DNA of 64,000 nt from an uncultured Clostridia bacterium (GCA_934149075.1 CAKPDR010000004.1:52093-116092), one strand, 5' to 3'; shown: positions 8,117 through 18,024, numbered from the stretch's first letter. The notes: generated from the sequence alone by a model not told the origin. Numbers and translations: made by a program.

Positions 8117-10012
8117 TTACTTCATCAATTTTTCTAAAACAATAATAAACATTGCATGAGACCATCCAAGCCCAATAACCCAATTAGGTTTTAAAGTATT
8201 ATTATCAATTTGTTCGCCTAAAAAGCTATGTTTTCCAACAGTTTTTAGTACAAAATCAAATGTTTCTTTTGCTTTTTTCTTTTCTCCATTTTCTAAATAA
8301 TATAATGTCATCCATAAATTAGCAATTGGCCATGGTGCACCATTTCTATAATGGTCATATTCAAATCTTTGATATCCACCTGTATATGTTCTAAGTGTTA
8401 AATTTATATTTTCTACAGTATTTATCACTTTCTTTTCTTTTGATGAAAATACACCAAATGGATATACAGCTCCAAGTAGACTTATGTCCATTCTTCTATC
8501 TTCTATATTTCTTACATAAGATTTTCTATTTTCATCATATAAATTTTCGTCTATATATTTTTTTATTTCTACTTGCAATTCAGATATTTCTGCTATATTT
8601 TTATTGATTTTCTCATCTTTTAATCTGTTATTTTCAAAATCTGATACATTTTTTCCCAATATCTTATATATTTTTAGCATGCTATCAAATGCTGCAAATA
8701 TTGCTGATAACGAATATAAATGTGTTCCCTCATGCATTTCCCATAAATCATAACTTACATGATATATTCCTGTTTTGTCAAATAAGTCTTTAATATACCT
8801 TTTTAAGAAATCTACAGCTTTTTCGCACATGTGAAGATTTACTTTCAAGAATTCTTCATTTTTAGTATATTCGTAATGTGAATACACTCCATAAACCACA
8901 CTTGCAGTTTCATCTATTTGATATCCCCAACAAGGTGCTAATTTTCCATCTGTATAAAAACGCTGTTCCCACATTCCGTTTTTACTTTGAGTCATCCTAC
9001 AAAAATTACTATAAAATTTTTCTGTTTCTTTTGTCATTTTTAAAATATCTAATGCTTTTGTTATAAAAACTGCATCTCTAGGCCAGCAATAGGCATATCT
9101 TCCGCATTGTGTTAAATTTTCATCAATTTCAGGTGCAGCAATTATTCCTCCTGTTGATTCGTTTGTTAATAATGGAAATAGTAAAATTGATCTTTTATAT
9201 ACATTTTGCATTTTTTCCTCATAACTATTTGTTGGTTCTTTTAAATCTAGACCATTATGTTCTTTTACATATTTTCTCCAATATATTTTTGTATTACTAT
9301 ATTCTTTGTTTAAATCAATTTTTCTAATTCGTTCAATTTCGTCTTCAACAGCTTGCATTGTTTTTCTATTTTCATCAATAACTATACATATTTCTATTTC
9401 TTTTTTTTCTTCTGGTTTTATTATTCCAATATCATAGCTTATACTTGAATCTTTTGACATTCCTATATAGTCTTTCCCACCAATAACTCCTGAATTTATT
9501 GTATTTTTACTGTCATGTATTTGACAACTTAATAATTTATTTGATTTGGCAAATGTGGCAACTGAGAAATCATGTGCGTATTGAACCATTCCTGTATCTA
9601 TTTTCTTTCCACTTACAAAGTTGTTTTGGTCTGATAATAATTCAGAATGTATTAAAAAATTTACATCTAAATCAATATTACTTTCATTTATAAAAGTATA
9701 TTTTTTTACAAGTATATCTTCTTTTATTGTTACAAAATCTGTTTGCAATATTTTTAGATTAAAATATGTATTTGTTATTTCTGTATTTAATATATTTGTG
9801 TCTGTGTCATAATATTGTAAATATGTGTTGTTAATATCATCATGTAAATATATTAGTGCAGAATCATTTATTTTTACTCCTGTTTGAAAATAATTCAAAT
9901 ATTGTCTATTATCTCTGTTGGGATACGACAAACGCAACATTTCTCCTTTTCCAGAAAATGTTGCTATTATGTTTTTGTTCCCTATTATTGCTTCATTTAG
10001 ATATTTTTCCAT
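8117..10012 (-). CDS. Glycoside hydrolase family 15 (glucoamylase-like)
   Basis: 631 aa, predicted cytoplasmic, no signal peptide. An N-terminal beta-sandwich (about 1-250) is followed by an (alpha/alpha)6 barrel with GH15 signatures: CGRYAYCWPRDAVFI, a Glu-containing QIDETASVVYG, DLWEMHEGTHLYS and a C-terminal YRNGAPWPIANLW. Family members release glucose or related sugars from alpha-glucans or trehalose; the substrate is not clear from sequence. The start at 10012 is preferred because AAAGGAAC lies upstream. The longer frame back to 10084 merely reads through two hairpin repeats. It lies downstream of the MBL ribonuclease gene on the same strand. Confidence 0.88.
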   Translation of the reverse strand: MEKYLNEAIIGNKNIIATFSGKGEMLRLSYPNRDNRQYLNYFQTGVKINDSALIYLHDDINNTYLQYYDTDTNILNTEITNTYFNLKILQTDFVTIKEDILVKKYTFINESNIDLDVNFLIHSELLSDQNNFVSGKKIDTGMVQYAHDFSVATFAKSNKLLSCQIHDSKNTINSGVIGGKDYIGMSKDSSISYDIGIIKPEEKKEIEICIVIDENRKTMQAVEDEIERIRKIDLNKEYSNTKIYWRKYVKEHNGLDLKEPTNSYEEKMQNVYKRSILLFPLLTNESTGGIIAAPEIDENLTQCGRYAYCWPRDAVFITKALDILKMTKETEKFYSNFCRMTQSKNGMWEQRFYTDGKLAPCWGYQIDETASVVYGVYSHYEYTKNEEFLKVNLHMCEKAVDFLKRYIKDLFDKTGIYHVSYDLWEMHEGTHLYSLSAIFAAFDSMLKIYKILGKNVSDFENNRLKDEKINKNIAEISELQVEIKKYIDENLYDENRKSYVRNIEDRRMDISLLGAVYPFGVFSSKEKKVINTVENINLTLRTYTGGYQRFEYDHYRNGAPWPIANLWMTLYYLENGEKKKAKETFDFVLKTVGKHSFLGEQIDNNTLKPNWVIGLGWSHAMFIIVLEKLMK

Positions 10013-10028
10013 TTTTTGTTCCTTTCTT

Positions 10029-10092
10029 GGGAAAAAATGTACCGGGTACATTTTTTCCCTTGGGCAATTTTGTACCGGGTACATTTTTTCCC
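10029..10092. repeat. Two tandem GTACC hairpin repeats between ribonuclease and GH15 genes
   Basis: Copy 1 (10029-10059) is a perfect 31-base inverted repeat: GGG, A-run, TGTACC, central G, GGTACA, T-run, CCC. Copy 2 (10062-10092) has the same core with a slightly different left arm and overlaps the last base of the upstream stop codon. The same element occurs at 22650 and 56526, and decayed near 13322-13383. It can form a stable RNA hairpin just ahead of the GH15 ribosome site. Confidence 0.85.
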
Positions 10093-11735
10093 TACCCTTC
10101 TATTACATTTAGAATTTGTTTTTCCAAATCTTTAATTTTTTCATTGATTCTAAATATGTCTTCATCTCTTAAGCTGTCATTTTCAACATCTTCCCTGACA
10201 CTTACTTCCATATCTATTAATTCATGTTGTAATTTGCTTAGTCTTTCTAAAACTTCCTGTCTTACACTCTTAGCTTTTCTGATTTTAATTTTATTTACAA
10301 CTCTTAATTTATCTGATAATTCGTAGGTTTCACCATATTCAGGAATCGAAACACCTATTCCTGTTCCTTCTATAATTTTATCTCTTAATACTTCTTGTGA
10401 TTCTTCTTCACCATGTACTAAAAATATGTGCTTAGGTTTTGTTATAAATGAATATACAAAATTCATTAACCATTCTTGATCTGCATGACCTGAATATCCT
10501 TCAATATATTCAATTCTTGCATTTACTGCAAATTCTTCTCCAAATATTGTTACTTTTTTTGCTCCATTTACTATTGAATATCCAAGTGTTCCTGGTGCTT
10601 GATATCCTACAAATAATATTGTGCTATTTGGATTCCAAATATTGTGTTTTAAGTGATGTTTTATTCTTCCTACATCACACATTCCACTTGCAGATATTAT
10701 TACTGCCGGTTCATTGCTTTCATTTAGTGCTTTTGACTCATCTGCTGTTGGTGTAAATTTTAGTCCTGGAAATTCTAGTGGATTATCTCCTCTTTCCATT
10801 TCTTCTTTTATTTCATCTTCAAATAATTCTGTATTTTGTTTGAAGATTTCTGTTGCTGATATTGCTAGTGGACTATCTACATATACAGGCGCTTTCATCA
10901 ATGTTTTGTATTTTCTGATAAATTCTTGATCATCTGTATTTTCTTTAATTTTATTTAATTCGTATAGGATTTCTTGTGTTCTTCCTACTGCAAATGATGG
11001 TATTACTACTGTCCCTCTGTTGTCCAGTGTTTCTGATACTATATTTAAAAATAGCTCCGCTTTTTGATTATTTTTCATATGCAATCTACTTCCATATGTT
11101 GATTCCATAACTAAATAATCGCAATCATCAATCATTGTTGGAGAAGATAATAATGGTATATCATTATTTCCTATATCTCCTGAAAATACTGCTTTTGTTT
11201 CTTTTCCATCTTCTTTAACCCATATTTCTATTATACTTGATCCTAACATATGTCCAGCATCATTAAATCTTACATATATGTCTTCTGCTACTTGTATTAT
11301 TTCATCATATTTGATTGGTACAAAAAGTTCTTGACAATTTATTGCATCTTCTGCTGTATATAATGGTGGTAGTGTTTCTTCACCTTTTCTTAATCTCTTC
11401 TTGTTTTTCCATTCTGATTCCATTTCTTGTATGTGTCCACTGTCTGGTAACATTATTCCACACAAGTCACATGTTGCTTTGTGTGCATATATTGGGCCTT
11501 TAAATCCTTCATTATATAATTTTGGTATTCTTCCTGAATGGTCGATATGTGCATGTGTTAATAACATGAAATCTATTTCTGCTGGATTATAATCAAATGG
11601 TTTATAATTTTCTAATTCTAGTTCTGCTCTTCCTTGATACATTCCACAGTCTACTAAAAATTTTTTTCCTGCTGCTTCTACTAAAAAGTTTGATCCTGTT
11701 ACTATTTTTGTTGCACCTAAAAATGTTATTTTCAT
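10092..11735 (-). CDS. Beta-CASP metallo-beta-lactamase-fold ribonuclease (CPSF-like)
   Basis: 547 aa, cytoplasmic. The MBL motifs are in order: THAHIDHSG, DAGHMLGSS and FSGDIGN. The beta-CASP region carries ESTYGSRLH, PSFAVGRTQEIL, SASGMC and YSGHADQ, ending with an RNA-specificity-type segment and a C-terminal helical stretch. Proteins of this group (COG1236, related to CPSF-73) are zinc-dependent endo- or exonucleases acting on RNA. It differs from RNase J in length and in lacking the RNase J C-terminal domain. AAAGGA precedes the start. It lies between an unknown gene upstream and the GH15 gene downstream. Confidence 0.9.
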   Translation of the reverse strand: MKITFLGATKIVTGSNFLVEAAGKKFLVDCGMYQGRAELELENYKPFDYNPAEIDFMLLTHAHIDHSGRIPKLYNEGFKGPIYAHKATCDLCGIMLPDSGHIQEMESEWKNKKRLRKGEETLPPLYTAEDAINCQELFVPIKYDEIIQVAEDIYVRFNDAGHMLGSSIIEIWVKEDGKETKAVFSGDIGNNDIPLLSSPTMIDDCDYLVMESTYGSRLHMKNNQKAELFLNIVSETLDNRGTVVIPSFAVGRTQEILYELNKIKENTDDQEFIRKYKTLMKAPVYVDSPLAISATEIFKQNTELFEDEIKEEMERGDNPLEFPGLKFTPTADESKALNESNEPAVIISASGMCDVGRIKHHLKHNIWNPNSTILFVGYQAPGTLGYSIVNGAKKVTIFGEEFAVNARIEYIEGYSGHADQEWLMNFVYSFITKPKHIFLVHGEEESQEVLRDKIIEGTGIGVSIPEYGETYELSDKLRVVNKIKIRKAKSVRQEVLERLSKLQHELIDMEVSVREDVENDSLRDEDIFRINEKIKDLEKQILNVIEG

Positions 11736-11771
11736 AAATTAATCCTTTCTTTTTATATAAAGTTTTTGATT

Positions 11772-13301
11772 TTATATAAATATCTTTAATTTTTTATTTA
11801 ACTTAATTTTTTCAATTGGTTTTATTTCAAATTTTTCTTCTGTTATATTTTCATCAAATATTTGTATATAATATTTTTCAGTTTCTTTTGTTATTTTATA
11901 ATATAACTCCTCTAATGTTATTATTCTCGTCTTAAATACATGTATCATAACTTCAAATGGAACATTATTTGCAATCACTTTATTTTCTATCGCTTTTTTT
12001 ACTAATAAATTTTCTGTTTTTAATATTTCTTTTTCTAATTGTTGAACATCTTTTACATTTCTTTCTATGTCAAAAGGCAAACACATAAAATATCTAAATT
12101 TATATATCATTTTCATAATATCTTCTGGTTCTTCTAATTCTTTTATTTGTTTGTCTAAACATTGTAAAACTGTTTTTATAAAATTGCAGATTAATTCTTC
12201 CTCTTGTTCCTCTGTGTATTCACTGACTTCTAATAATTCCTTTTTTTGCATTATTATATTTTTTTCTCTTAAATAGTTTTTTGGATTTAGAAAATAATTA
12301 TCTTCATTTATTTCATTTAATATTTTTTCTTTTTCTTCATTTAATTCTTGTCTCAATATTTTGATATTGAATATTTTTTCATTTAATGGTACTTTTTTAT
12401 TTCTCTTTTCACATTCCCTTTCTAAGTTCGCACCTTGTCCTAATATCTTTTCTAATTTCTTCAATTGTTTCATTGCATCTCTTTTATGTTCTGAAACTTT
12501 TTCAATATATGCATGTGAGTCTTCATATTCTTCTGCCTGTTTTTTTATTTTTTCTAACTCTTCTGCCATCTTAGTTGCAAATTCTTTATTTTCTTTTACA
12601 TCATTTGCTATCGCAATTTTTATTAAAATATTTTTAATTTTATTTATTTTTGATTTTCCATATTTTTTTCCGCCATCTTCTTCAAGAATTTCAAAATAAT
12701 CAATTATTCCATCTTTGTCTTGACACCATTCATTCATAAATTTTTGACCTAATAGTATTTGCAAGCTTTGATAAATTAGATTAGCATCAATGTTTTCAAT
12801 CTCCTTTTTTATTGTTGTCCACGACCATCCATTAAAATCTCTTAATACTTCTACTCTATCTATGTTTTTCCCTGTGTTTATAAAATCTGATACTGCAACT
12901 GTTGCTTCTCCATATTTATTGTTTAATATTTTCTTATTACTTGATTTTTTTTCTATTGCATATAATAATTTTTGCTCTATAGGATAACTTATAATTTCCT
13001 TTTCTCCAATATAGAATTTCTTTTTCTTTAACTCTTTTTGTATTTCTTCTTCCTCTAATTTTTGACTTATTTTTACAATTCTTATTTTGTTACATTTTTT
13101 CTTTATATTTACTAATAGTTGATTAATGTATTGTTCTTCTGTTTGCTCTATCATTTTTGCTTTTTGGTAGTCTTTATATGATACTTCTATTTTGTATAAT
13201 ATACCTTGGAGAAGATTTCTTGCTTGTTCATCTACATTCTTTTCTTCTAGAATTCTTTCTAGTTCTTCATTTTTATCTTTTTTTATTATTTTTCTAAACA
13301 T
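11772..13301 (-). CDS. Uncharacterised helical protein
   Basis: 509 aa from ATG 13301, which has GGAGAAG upstream; the longer frame to 13346 reads into a hairpin repeat and is rejected. The protein is rich in Lys, Glu and Ile, predicted mostly helical with coiled-coil stretches around residues 255-330, with no signal peptide or membrane segment. I recognise no domain or catalytic motif. It lies between a 98-aa unknown gene (with decayed GTACC hairpins between them) and the ribonuclease gene, all on one strand with short gaps, so co-transcription is likely. Confidence 0.75.
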   Translation of the reverse strand: MFRKIIKKDKNEELERILEEKNVDEQARNLLQGILYKIEVSYKDYQKAKMIEQTEEQYINQLLVNIKKKCNKIRIVKISQKLEEEEIQKELKKKKFYIGEKEIISYPIEQKLLYAIEKKSSNKKILNNKYGEATVAVSDFINTGKNIDRVEVLRDFNGWSWTTIKKEIENIDANLIYQSLQILLGQKFMNEWCQDKDGIIDYFEILEEDGGKKYGKSKINKIKNILIKIAIANDVKENKEFATKMAEELEKIKKQAEEYEDSHAYIEKVSEHKRDAMKQLKKLEKILGQGANLERECEKRNKKVPLNEKIFNIKILRQELNEEKEKILNEINEDNYFLNPKNYLREKNIIMQKKELLEVSEYTEEQEEELICNFIKTVLQCLDKQIKELEEPEDIMKMIYKFRYFMCLPFDIERNVKDVQQLEKEILKTENLLVKKAIENKVIANNVPFEVMIHVFKTRIITLEELYYKITKETEKYYIQIFDENITEEKFEIKPIEKIKLNKKLKIFI

Positions 13302-13321
13302 TTCTTCTCCTTTCTGAAAAA

Positions 13322-13383
13322 AATGGACCGGGTACAAAATTTTCATTTTGTAAAACCTAGAAAAATTGGACCGGGTACATTTT
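13322..13383. repeat. Two degenerate GTACC hairpin repeats
   Basis: Two copies of TGGACCGGGTACA are flanked by A- and T-runs (around 13323-13345 and 13361-13383). The left half-site has changed from GTACC to GGACC in both copies, and the outer GGG/CCC is lost. As at the other sites, one copy abuts the stop codon of the upstream gene (13384) and the other precedes the next ribosome site. Confidence 0.7.
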
Positions 13384-13680
13384 TTATAATTTTTTAAAGT
13401 AAACTTTATATTTCATTTCTGTTTCTTTTATTATTTTCTCTCTTTCTTCTGGCTCACATATATAATCCCTATAAATTAATGCTATTATTTCCTTTGTTTC
13501 TGGCTTTATATTTTGTTCTAATAAATTTTTATTTTCTTCTAATGTGATTTTATACTCTTTATCTTTGTTGTTTTCTATATATTCCAAAAATTTATGTGAT
13601 ATTTTATCTCTAACTTCTTTTTTTGTATATTTCAATATTTCGCTTACTTCTGCAAGTGCTTGACAATATTCATTTGTCAT
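13384..13680 (-). CDS. Small uncharacterised protein
   Basis: 98 aa, charged, predicted all-helical, no signal peptide. A strong ribosome site (AGGGGG) precedes ATG 13680. The sequence includes ILKYTKKEVRDKISHKFLEYI and a C-terminal helix with a run of Glu and Lys. I do not recognise a named family. The gene is 34 nt downstream of the amidoligase gene and reads in the same direction, suggesting an operon. Confidence 0.7.
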   Translation of the reverse strand: MTNEYCQALAEVSEILKYTKKEVRDKISHKFLEYIENNKDKEYKITLEENKNLLEQNIKPETKEIIALIYRDYICEPEEREKIIKETEMKYKVYFKKL

Positions 13681-13714
13681 TATTAGCCCCCTATTTCATT
13701 ATTTTTGTTTAATC

Positions 13715-15415
13715 TCATATGTTTTTTTCTTCTTGATCATTTAACTTTTTATCTGTATTCTCATTTTCTAATAATAGTTCTCTTATATTTTGTGGAATTA
13801 ATGTGTTTTCACAGATCTGTCTATAATCCTCAATATCAAATTTGATGTTTTTAATTTTTAATTCTTTAATAACTCCTTGTTCTTTTTCCAATTCTTTATT
13901 GATTTTATATCTTTCTTCATATGGTTGTCTTTCTTCTTCATTAAATAATATTCCCATTAATGCATCTTTCTTTTTGTCTAATGAGATAGATTTTTTTAGC
14001 ATAATTTTATATCTTATCTTTTTTAGCTCTTCCTCTGTTAACTTTTGTCCTTGTATCAATTTTCTCTTTATTTTTGAAATCTCATATGCCATTTGTATTA
14101 CTCTACCATATAATTTAATATTTTCTATCCATGTATTATAATCAATAGTTCCATTTGATAGACGAAATTCAATTGTGTTTTTTTCAGTATTCACATTCAT
14201 AAAATTTATATCACTATTCTTTTTTTCTTGTATCTTCTTTATTTTTTCTATAAATTCATCTTTTTTTATTTTATCTTTTTCTACTTTATTAGAAATCGGA
14301 GCTGCATATTTACCAATTCCATCTCTTGGTAATTCTCCTGGCTTGTTAGATATAATATAAAATATCTTTTCAGCACTTTCCCATAAATCCAGTAGTTCCA
14401 TAAAGTCATCTGTTGATTCTAAATAATCAGCACCAATATGTACATGCCCACCACAAGTTTTGTTGGTAATAAACCCCATTTCACTTAACAAATTGGTTAT
14501 TATTGGTATCTTTTTTAGATCATTTTTATTATTATGCATAATAGGAGAAACCGTCTCTACACCATTGTCTAATGATAAGTCACATTTAAACATCCATCCC
14601 ATTAGCATTTGGTTATATAATAAATATCCAAGATCTTCTTCCTCAGATATATATTCAGCTTCAATTTCTATTCCTAAAGTCATTTTTGATGGTAATCCCA
14701 AATCAATATTAATACAGTTGGAATCTATAAAGTCTTTCAAGATTTCGATTTTCTTTTTTTCATCCTTTAGACTAATTGCTGTTACTATTTTATATTTTTT
14801 TGATAGACCATTAAGTATCTCTAATTTGCTAGCATCATCTTTAAATCCAATTGCTACTTCTGTTTTTTCGATTTCTGTTAAGCAATTTAAAACTTTTATT
14901 TTATTTTTGTCTTCTTTAAAACTCATTATAATTTTCATCTTGTGTTTATTTTCTTTTAATGTATTTAACATTTTTATTTTATTTTCATCATTGTTAAAAC
15001 TTTCTATGACATCACATTTTAGGCTATCAAATTTTAATAGGTCTATCATTTTCATTTTTATTTCATCACTATTAAAGCTTCTTATAATTCTTGTTTTTGT
15101 ATATTCCTCTACTTTATTTAGTAAATCTATTTCTTCTATTTTATTAATTCTGTTTTCGTCACTATTTAAACTTATTATGACATTTGTAATATAATAATAG
15201 TCTTTTAGTTTATTTAATCCCTCTATTTTATATTTGTCATCATTAACAAAGTTCGCTATAATATCTGATTTTATTTCTTCACTTTGTATTGCATCTATCA
15301 TTTGAATTTTTGTTTTATCATTTTTTTGCTTTCTTATGACCAATGATTTTTCAAAATCACTTCCTAATAACTTTATAGCTTTTATTTCGTTTTCATGACT
15401 TAGTTCTTCTCTCAT
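13715..15415 (-). CDS. Amidoligase-family protein with N-terminal helical repeat array
   Basis: 566 aa. Residues about 8-230 hold roughly seven degenerate repeats of 25-28 aa with the pattern SF-N/K-x-DE-x-K-I-x-x-L-N-x-L followed by a KIxxII helix. From about 245 the sequence resembles the amidoligase (COOH-NH2 ligase, Amidoligase_2) family: LGIEIEAEY, an LDNGVETVSP segment, GGHVHIGAD (322-330) and EFRLSNGT. Family members form amide bonds with ATP; the substrate here is unknown. The repeats may recognise a protein partner (inference). AGAGGA precedes the start. The gene heads a run of unknown genes leading to the ribonuclease and GH15. Confidence 0.75.
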   Translation of the reverse strand: MREELSHENEIKAIKLLGSDFEKSLVIRKQKNDKTKIQMIDAIQSEEIKSDIIANFVNDDKYKIEGLNKLKDYYYITNVIISLNSDENRINKIEEIDLLNKVEEYTKTRIIRSFNSDEIKMKMIDLLKFDSLKCDVIESFNNDENKIKMLNTLKENKHKMKIIMSFKEDKNKIKVLNCLTEIEKTEVAIGFKDDASKLEILNGLSKKYKIVTAISLKDEKKKIEILKDFIDSNCINIDLGLPSKMTLGIEIEAEYISEEEDLGYLLYNQMLMGWMFKCDLSLDNGVETVSPIMHNNKNDLKKIPIITNLLSEMGFITNKTCGGHVHIGADYLESTDDFMELLDLWESAEKIFYIISNKPGELPRDGIGKYAAPISNKVEKDKIKKDEFIEKIKKIQEKKNSDINFMNVNTEKNTIEFRLSNGTIDYNTWIENIKLYGRVIQMAYEISKIKRKLIQGQKLTEEELKKIRYKIMLKKSISLDKKKDALMGILFNEEERQPYEERYKINKELEKEQGVIKELKIKNIKFDIEDYRQICENTLIPQNIRELLLENENTDKKLNDQEEKNI

Positions 15416-15476
15416 ATTATTCCTCTTTTATACTGTTATGTTATTGCCAAAATACAGGAACAAATAAGAAAATTTT

Positions 15477-17924
15477 TTAAGCTTCTTTTTGTTCTGCTGT
15501 TCCCATCTTTAATTCTTGCAATTTTTCAAGTGTCATCAGAACCTGACGTGGTTTACTTCCTTGGTATCCTGAAATTACTCCTCTTTCCTCCATTTGATCA
15601 ATAATTCTTCCAGCTCTTGCATATCCTACTTTAAATCTTCTTTGTATAAATGATGTTGATGCTTGCCCTGTTTCTACAACTACATCTATTGCATCCATTA
15701 AGAATGGATCAGTGTCATCATCTGGATCTCCTGTTTCTGCTGCAAGTTCTTTGTCTGATTTGTTACTGTTTTCTATGGTTTCTAATATGTCTTCACTATA
15801 TGTTGCTTCTCCATTTGATTTTATAAATGATACTATTTTTTCTACCTCTTCATCTGATACAAATGCGCCTTGTACTCTTACTGGCTTCGGTGCTCCTGAT
15901 GGATAAAATAGCATATCTCCTTTTCCTAATAATTTTTCTGCCCCTACTTGGTCTAGTATTGTTCTTGAGTCTACTTGTGATGATACTGCAAATGCTATTC
16001 TTGATGGTATATTTGCTTTTATTATTCCTGTTATTACATCTACTGATGGACGTTGTGTTGCTATTATTAAGTGCATTCCTGCTGCTCTTGCTTTTTGTGC
16101 TAACCTACAAATTGAATCTTCTACTTCTTTTGCTGCTACCATCATTAAATCTGCTAACTCATCTATTATTATTACTATTTGTGGTAATGTTCCTATCCCT
16201 TCTTTTTCTGCCATTGCATTGTATCCTTTTAGGTCTCTTACTCCTTTTTGTGCAAATAGGTTATATCTATTGTCCATTTCTTGTACTGCCCATGCTAATG
16301 CTCCTGCTGCTTTTTTAGGGTCTGTTACTACTGGTATTAATAAATGTGGTATTCCATTATATACTGATAATTCTACTATTTTTGGGTCTACCATTACAAA
16401 TTTTACTTCACTTGGTTTTGCTTTATATATTATACTTGTTATTAAAGTGTTAATACATACACTTTTTCCTGACCCTGTTGCTCCTGCGATTAATGCATGT
16501 GGCATTTTTGCTATGTCTGCTATTTCCATGTTTCCTGCTACATCTTTTCCTAATGCTACACTTAGTTTTGATTTACTGTCTTGGAATGCATCACTTTCTA
16601 CAACTTCTCTAAAGTGTACTGTTTCTTTTTCTGTGTTTGGCACTTCTATTCCTACTGCTTGTTTTCCTGGTATTGGTGCTTCAATTCTTATTGTTTCTGC
16701 TGCCAAGTTCAATGCTATATCATCAGCTAAGTTTGCTATTTTGCTTACACGTACTCCTTCAGCAGGTTTTAGCTCGTATCTTGTTATTGCAGGTCCAACT
16801 GATACATTTTCTACTTTTGCTTGTACACCAAAACTGTATAGTGTCTTTTGAAGTCTTGTTGCAACTTCTGTTAATGCCTTTGCTCCACCTTTTATTGCTT
16901 TTTTTGTTCCTTTGCTTAATAATTCTACTGGTGGATATTCATAATGTTCGTCTTCAACTGCCATTGCATGTTCTAATTGTAAGACCTCTTTTACTTTTTC
17001 TTCTTTTTTCTCTTCTTCTTTTTTAAATAAATTTCCTTCTATGAAGTCTGGCTCCATTTTTGTTTTTTCTTCATTTCCTATTGAAAGTATATCATCTTTC
17101 CCATGTCTGAATTTTTTTCTTCCCCTAGTATTACTATCTTCTTCTATTGTTCTTCCATTTAAATTGATTTTTATTTGTTCTGGTTCTATTTCTCTTGGTC
17201 CTTCATTATCATTTTCAATTTCTAAATATGCTTTTCTGTTTTCTTTTATTGTTTTAGCTCTTTTTCCTTCTTTACGTGCTTGTATTTGTTGTTGATGTTG
17301 TTGTCTCCTTGTTTCTTCGTATTCTTCTCTTGCAATCATTCTTTCCTCTTGTTTTTCTTTTCTTTTATCAACTCCTGATTGTATCCAGTTACTTACCATT
17401 TGTGATATATCAATTCCAAATGTTACTGCAAATAATATTAATGATGCACCTATACTTAATATAATTGTTCCTACTTTTCCAAATAGTTTAAATAGTGGCA
17501 CAGCTGCAATAGTTCCTAATGCCCCACCACCTATACTGTTTTCACCAAGTGCATACGCGTCTTTAACTACATCAGATACTTTTTGGTCTATATTAATTTC
17601 TCCATTATATATTTCATATACACTTAAAATTACAGCTATGAAAACTAGTAATAACGTATACTGAAATATTTTTGATGATATATATCCATCATCATCTTTG
17701 CACGCCATTTTTATCGCAACAGCAAATGCTCCTATTGGAACTACATATTTTATTATTCCAAACATTCCTCCAAAAAAGTCACTTAAAGCCATTCCAACAT
17801 ATCCAGATTCTGTGTATATTAATACTGTTAGTAAAATACTGAATATTATTGTTCCAATTACGCCAAAATTCATTGAACTTTTTTTGTTACTACTTCTTTT
17901 TCCTTTACTTTTTCTTTTTGCCAT
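15477..17924 (-). CDS. ftsK: FtsK/SpoIIIE-type DNA translocase
   Basis: 815 aa, the usual length for clostridial members. Four or five N-terminal membrane segments lie within residues 20-185, followed by a charged linker (about 190-330). The motor domain has Walker A GATGSGKSV and Walker B IVIIIDELADLMM. The C-terminal winged-helix gamma domain (about 735-805, with QRRFKVGYARAGRIIDQME) would read chromosome polarity sequences. The protein pumps DNA through the division septum, or into the forespore if the organism sporulates. GGAAAGGAAG precedes the start. The long internal plus-strand frames here are shadows. Confidence 0.97.
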   Translation of the reverse strand: MAKRKSKGKRSSNKKSSMNFGVIGTIIFSILLTVLIYTESGYVGMALSDFFGGMFGIIKYVVPIGAFAVAIKMACKDDDGYISSKIFQYTLLLVFIAVILSVYEIYNGEINIDQKVSDVVKDAYALGENSIGGGALGTIAAVPLFKLFGKVGTIILSIGASLILFAVTFGIDISQMVSNWIQSGVDKRKEKQEERMIAREEYEETRRQQHQQQIQARKEGKRAKTIKENRKAYLEIENDNEGPREIEPEQIKINLNGRTIEEDSNTRGRKKFRHGKDDILSIGNEEKTKMEPDFIEGNLFKKEEEKKEEKVKEVLQLEHAMAVEDEHYEYPPVELLSKGTKKAIKGGAKALTEVATRLQKTLYSFGVQAKVENVSVGPAITRYELKPAEGVRVSKIANLADDIALNLAAETIRIEAPIPGKQAVGIEVPNTEKETVHFREVVESDAFQDSKSKLSVALGKDVAGNMEIADIAKMPHALIAGATGSGKSVCINTLITSIIYKAKPSEVKFVMVDPKIVELSVYNGIPHLLIPVVTDPKKAAGALAWAVQEMDNRYNLFAQKGVRDLKGYNAMAEKEGIGTLPQIVIIIDELADLMMVAAKEVEDSICRLAQKARAAGMHLIIATQRPSVDVITGIIKANIPSRIAFAVSSQVDSRTILDQVGAEKLLGKGDMLFYPSGAPKPVRVQGAFVSDEEVEKIVSFIKSNGEATYSEDILETIENSNKSDKELAAETGDPDDDTDPFLMDAIDVVVETGQASTSFIQRRFKVGYARAGRIIDQMEERGVISGYQGSKPRQVLMTLEKLQELKMGTAEQKEA

Positions 17925-17950
17925 TGTTTACTTCCTTTCCTAAAATAAAA

Positions 17951-18023
17951 GGACAACTTTAATGATAAAATTCTTAAATTTTTACCATTAAGACTGTCCC
18001 CGTGGTAATTTTTTTACCATTAA
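17951..18023. repeat. Hairpin with TTACCATTAA/TGTCCCC repeat between ftsK and upstream gene
   Basis: GGACA (17951) to TGTCC (ending 17999) forms an imperfect stem of about 20 bp. Its right part belongs to a unit TTACCATTAA...TGTCCCC...TGGTAA (17982-18008), followed by another TTACCATTAA at 18014. The same unit occurs four times in the inverted repeat at 25096-25299. It lies between the stop of the 167-aa gene and the start of ftsK on the same strand. Confidence 0.7.
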
Positions 18024-18024
18024 T

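Noticed and set aside
10013..10084. N-terminal extensions beginning MYPV for the GH15 and Era proteins
   Set aside because: The extra codons are the GTACC hairpin repeats themselves; good ribosome sites support the shorter starts.
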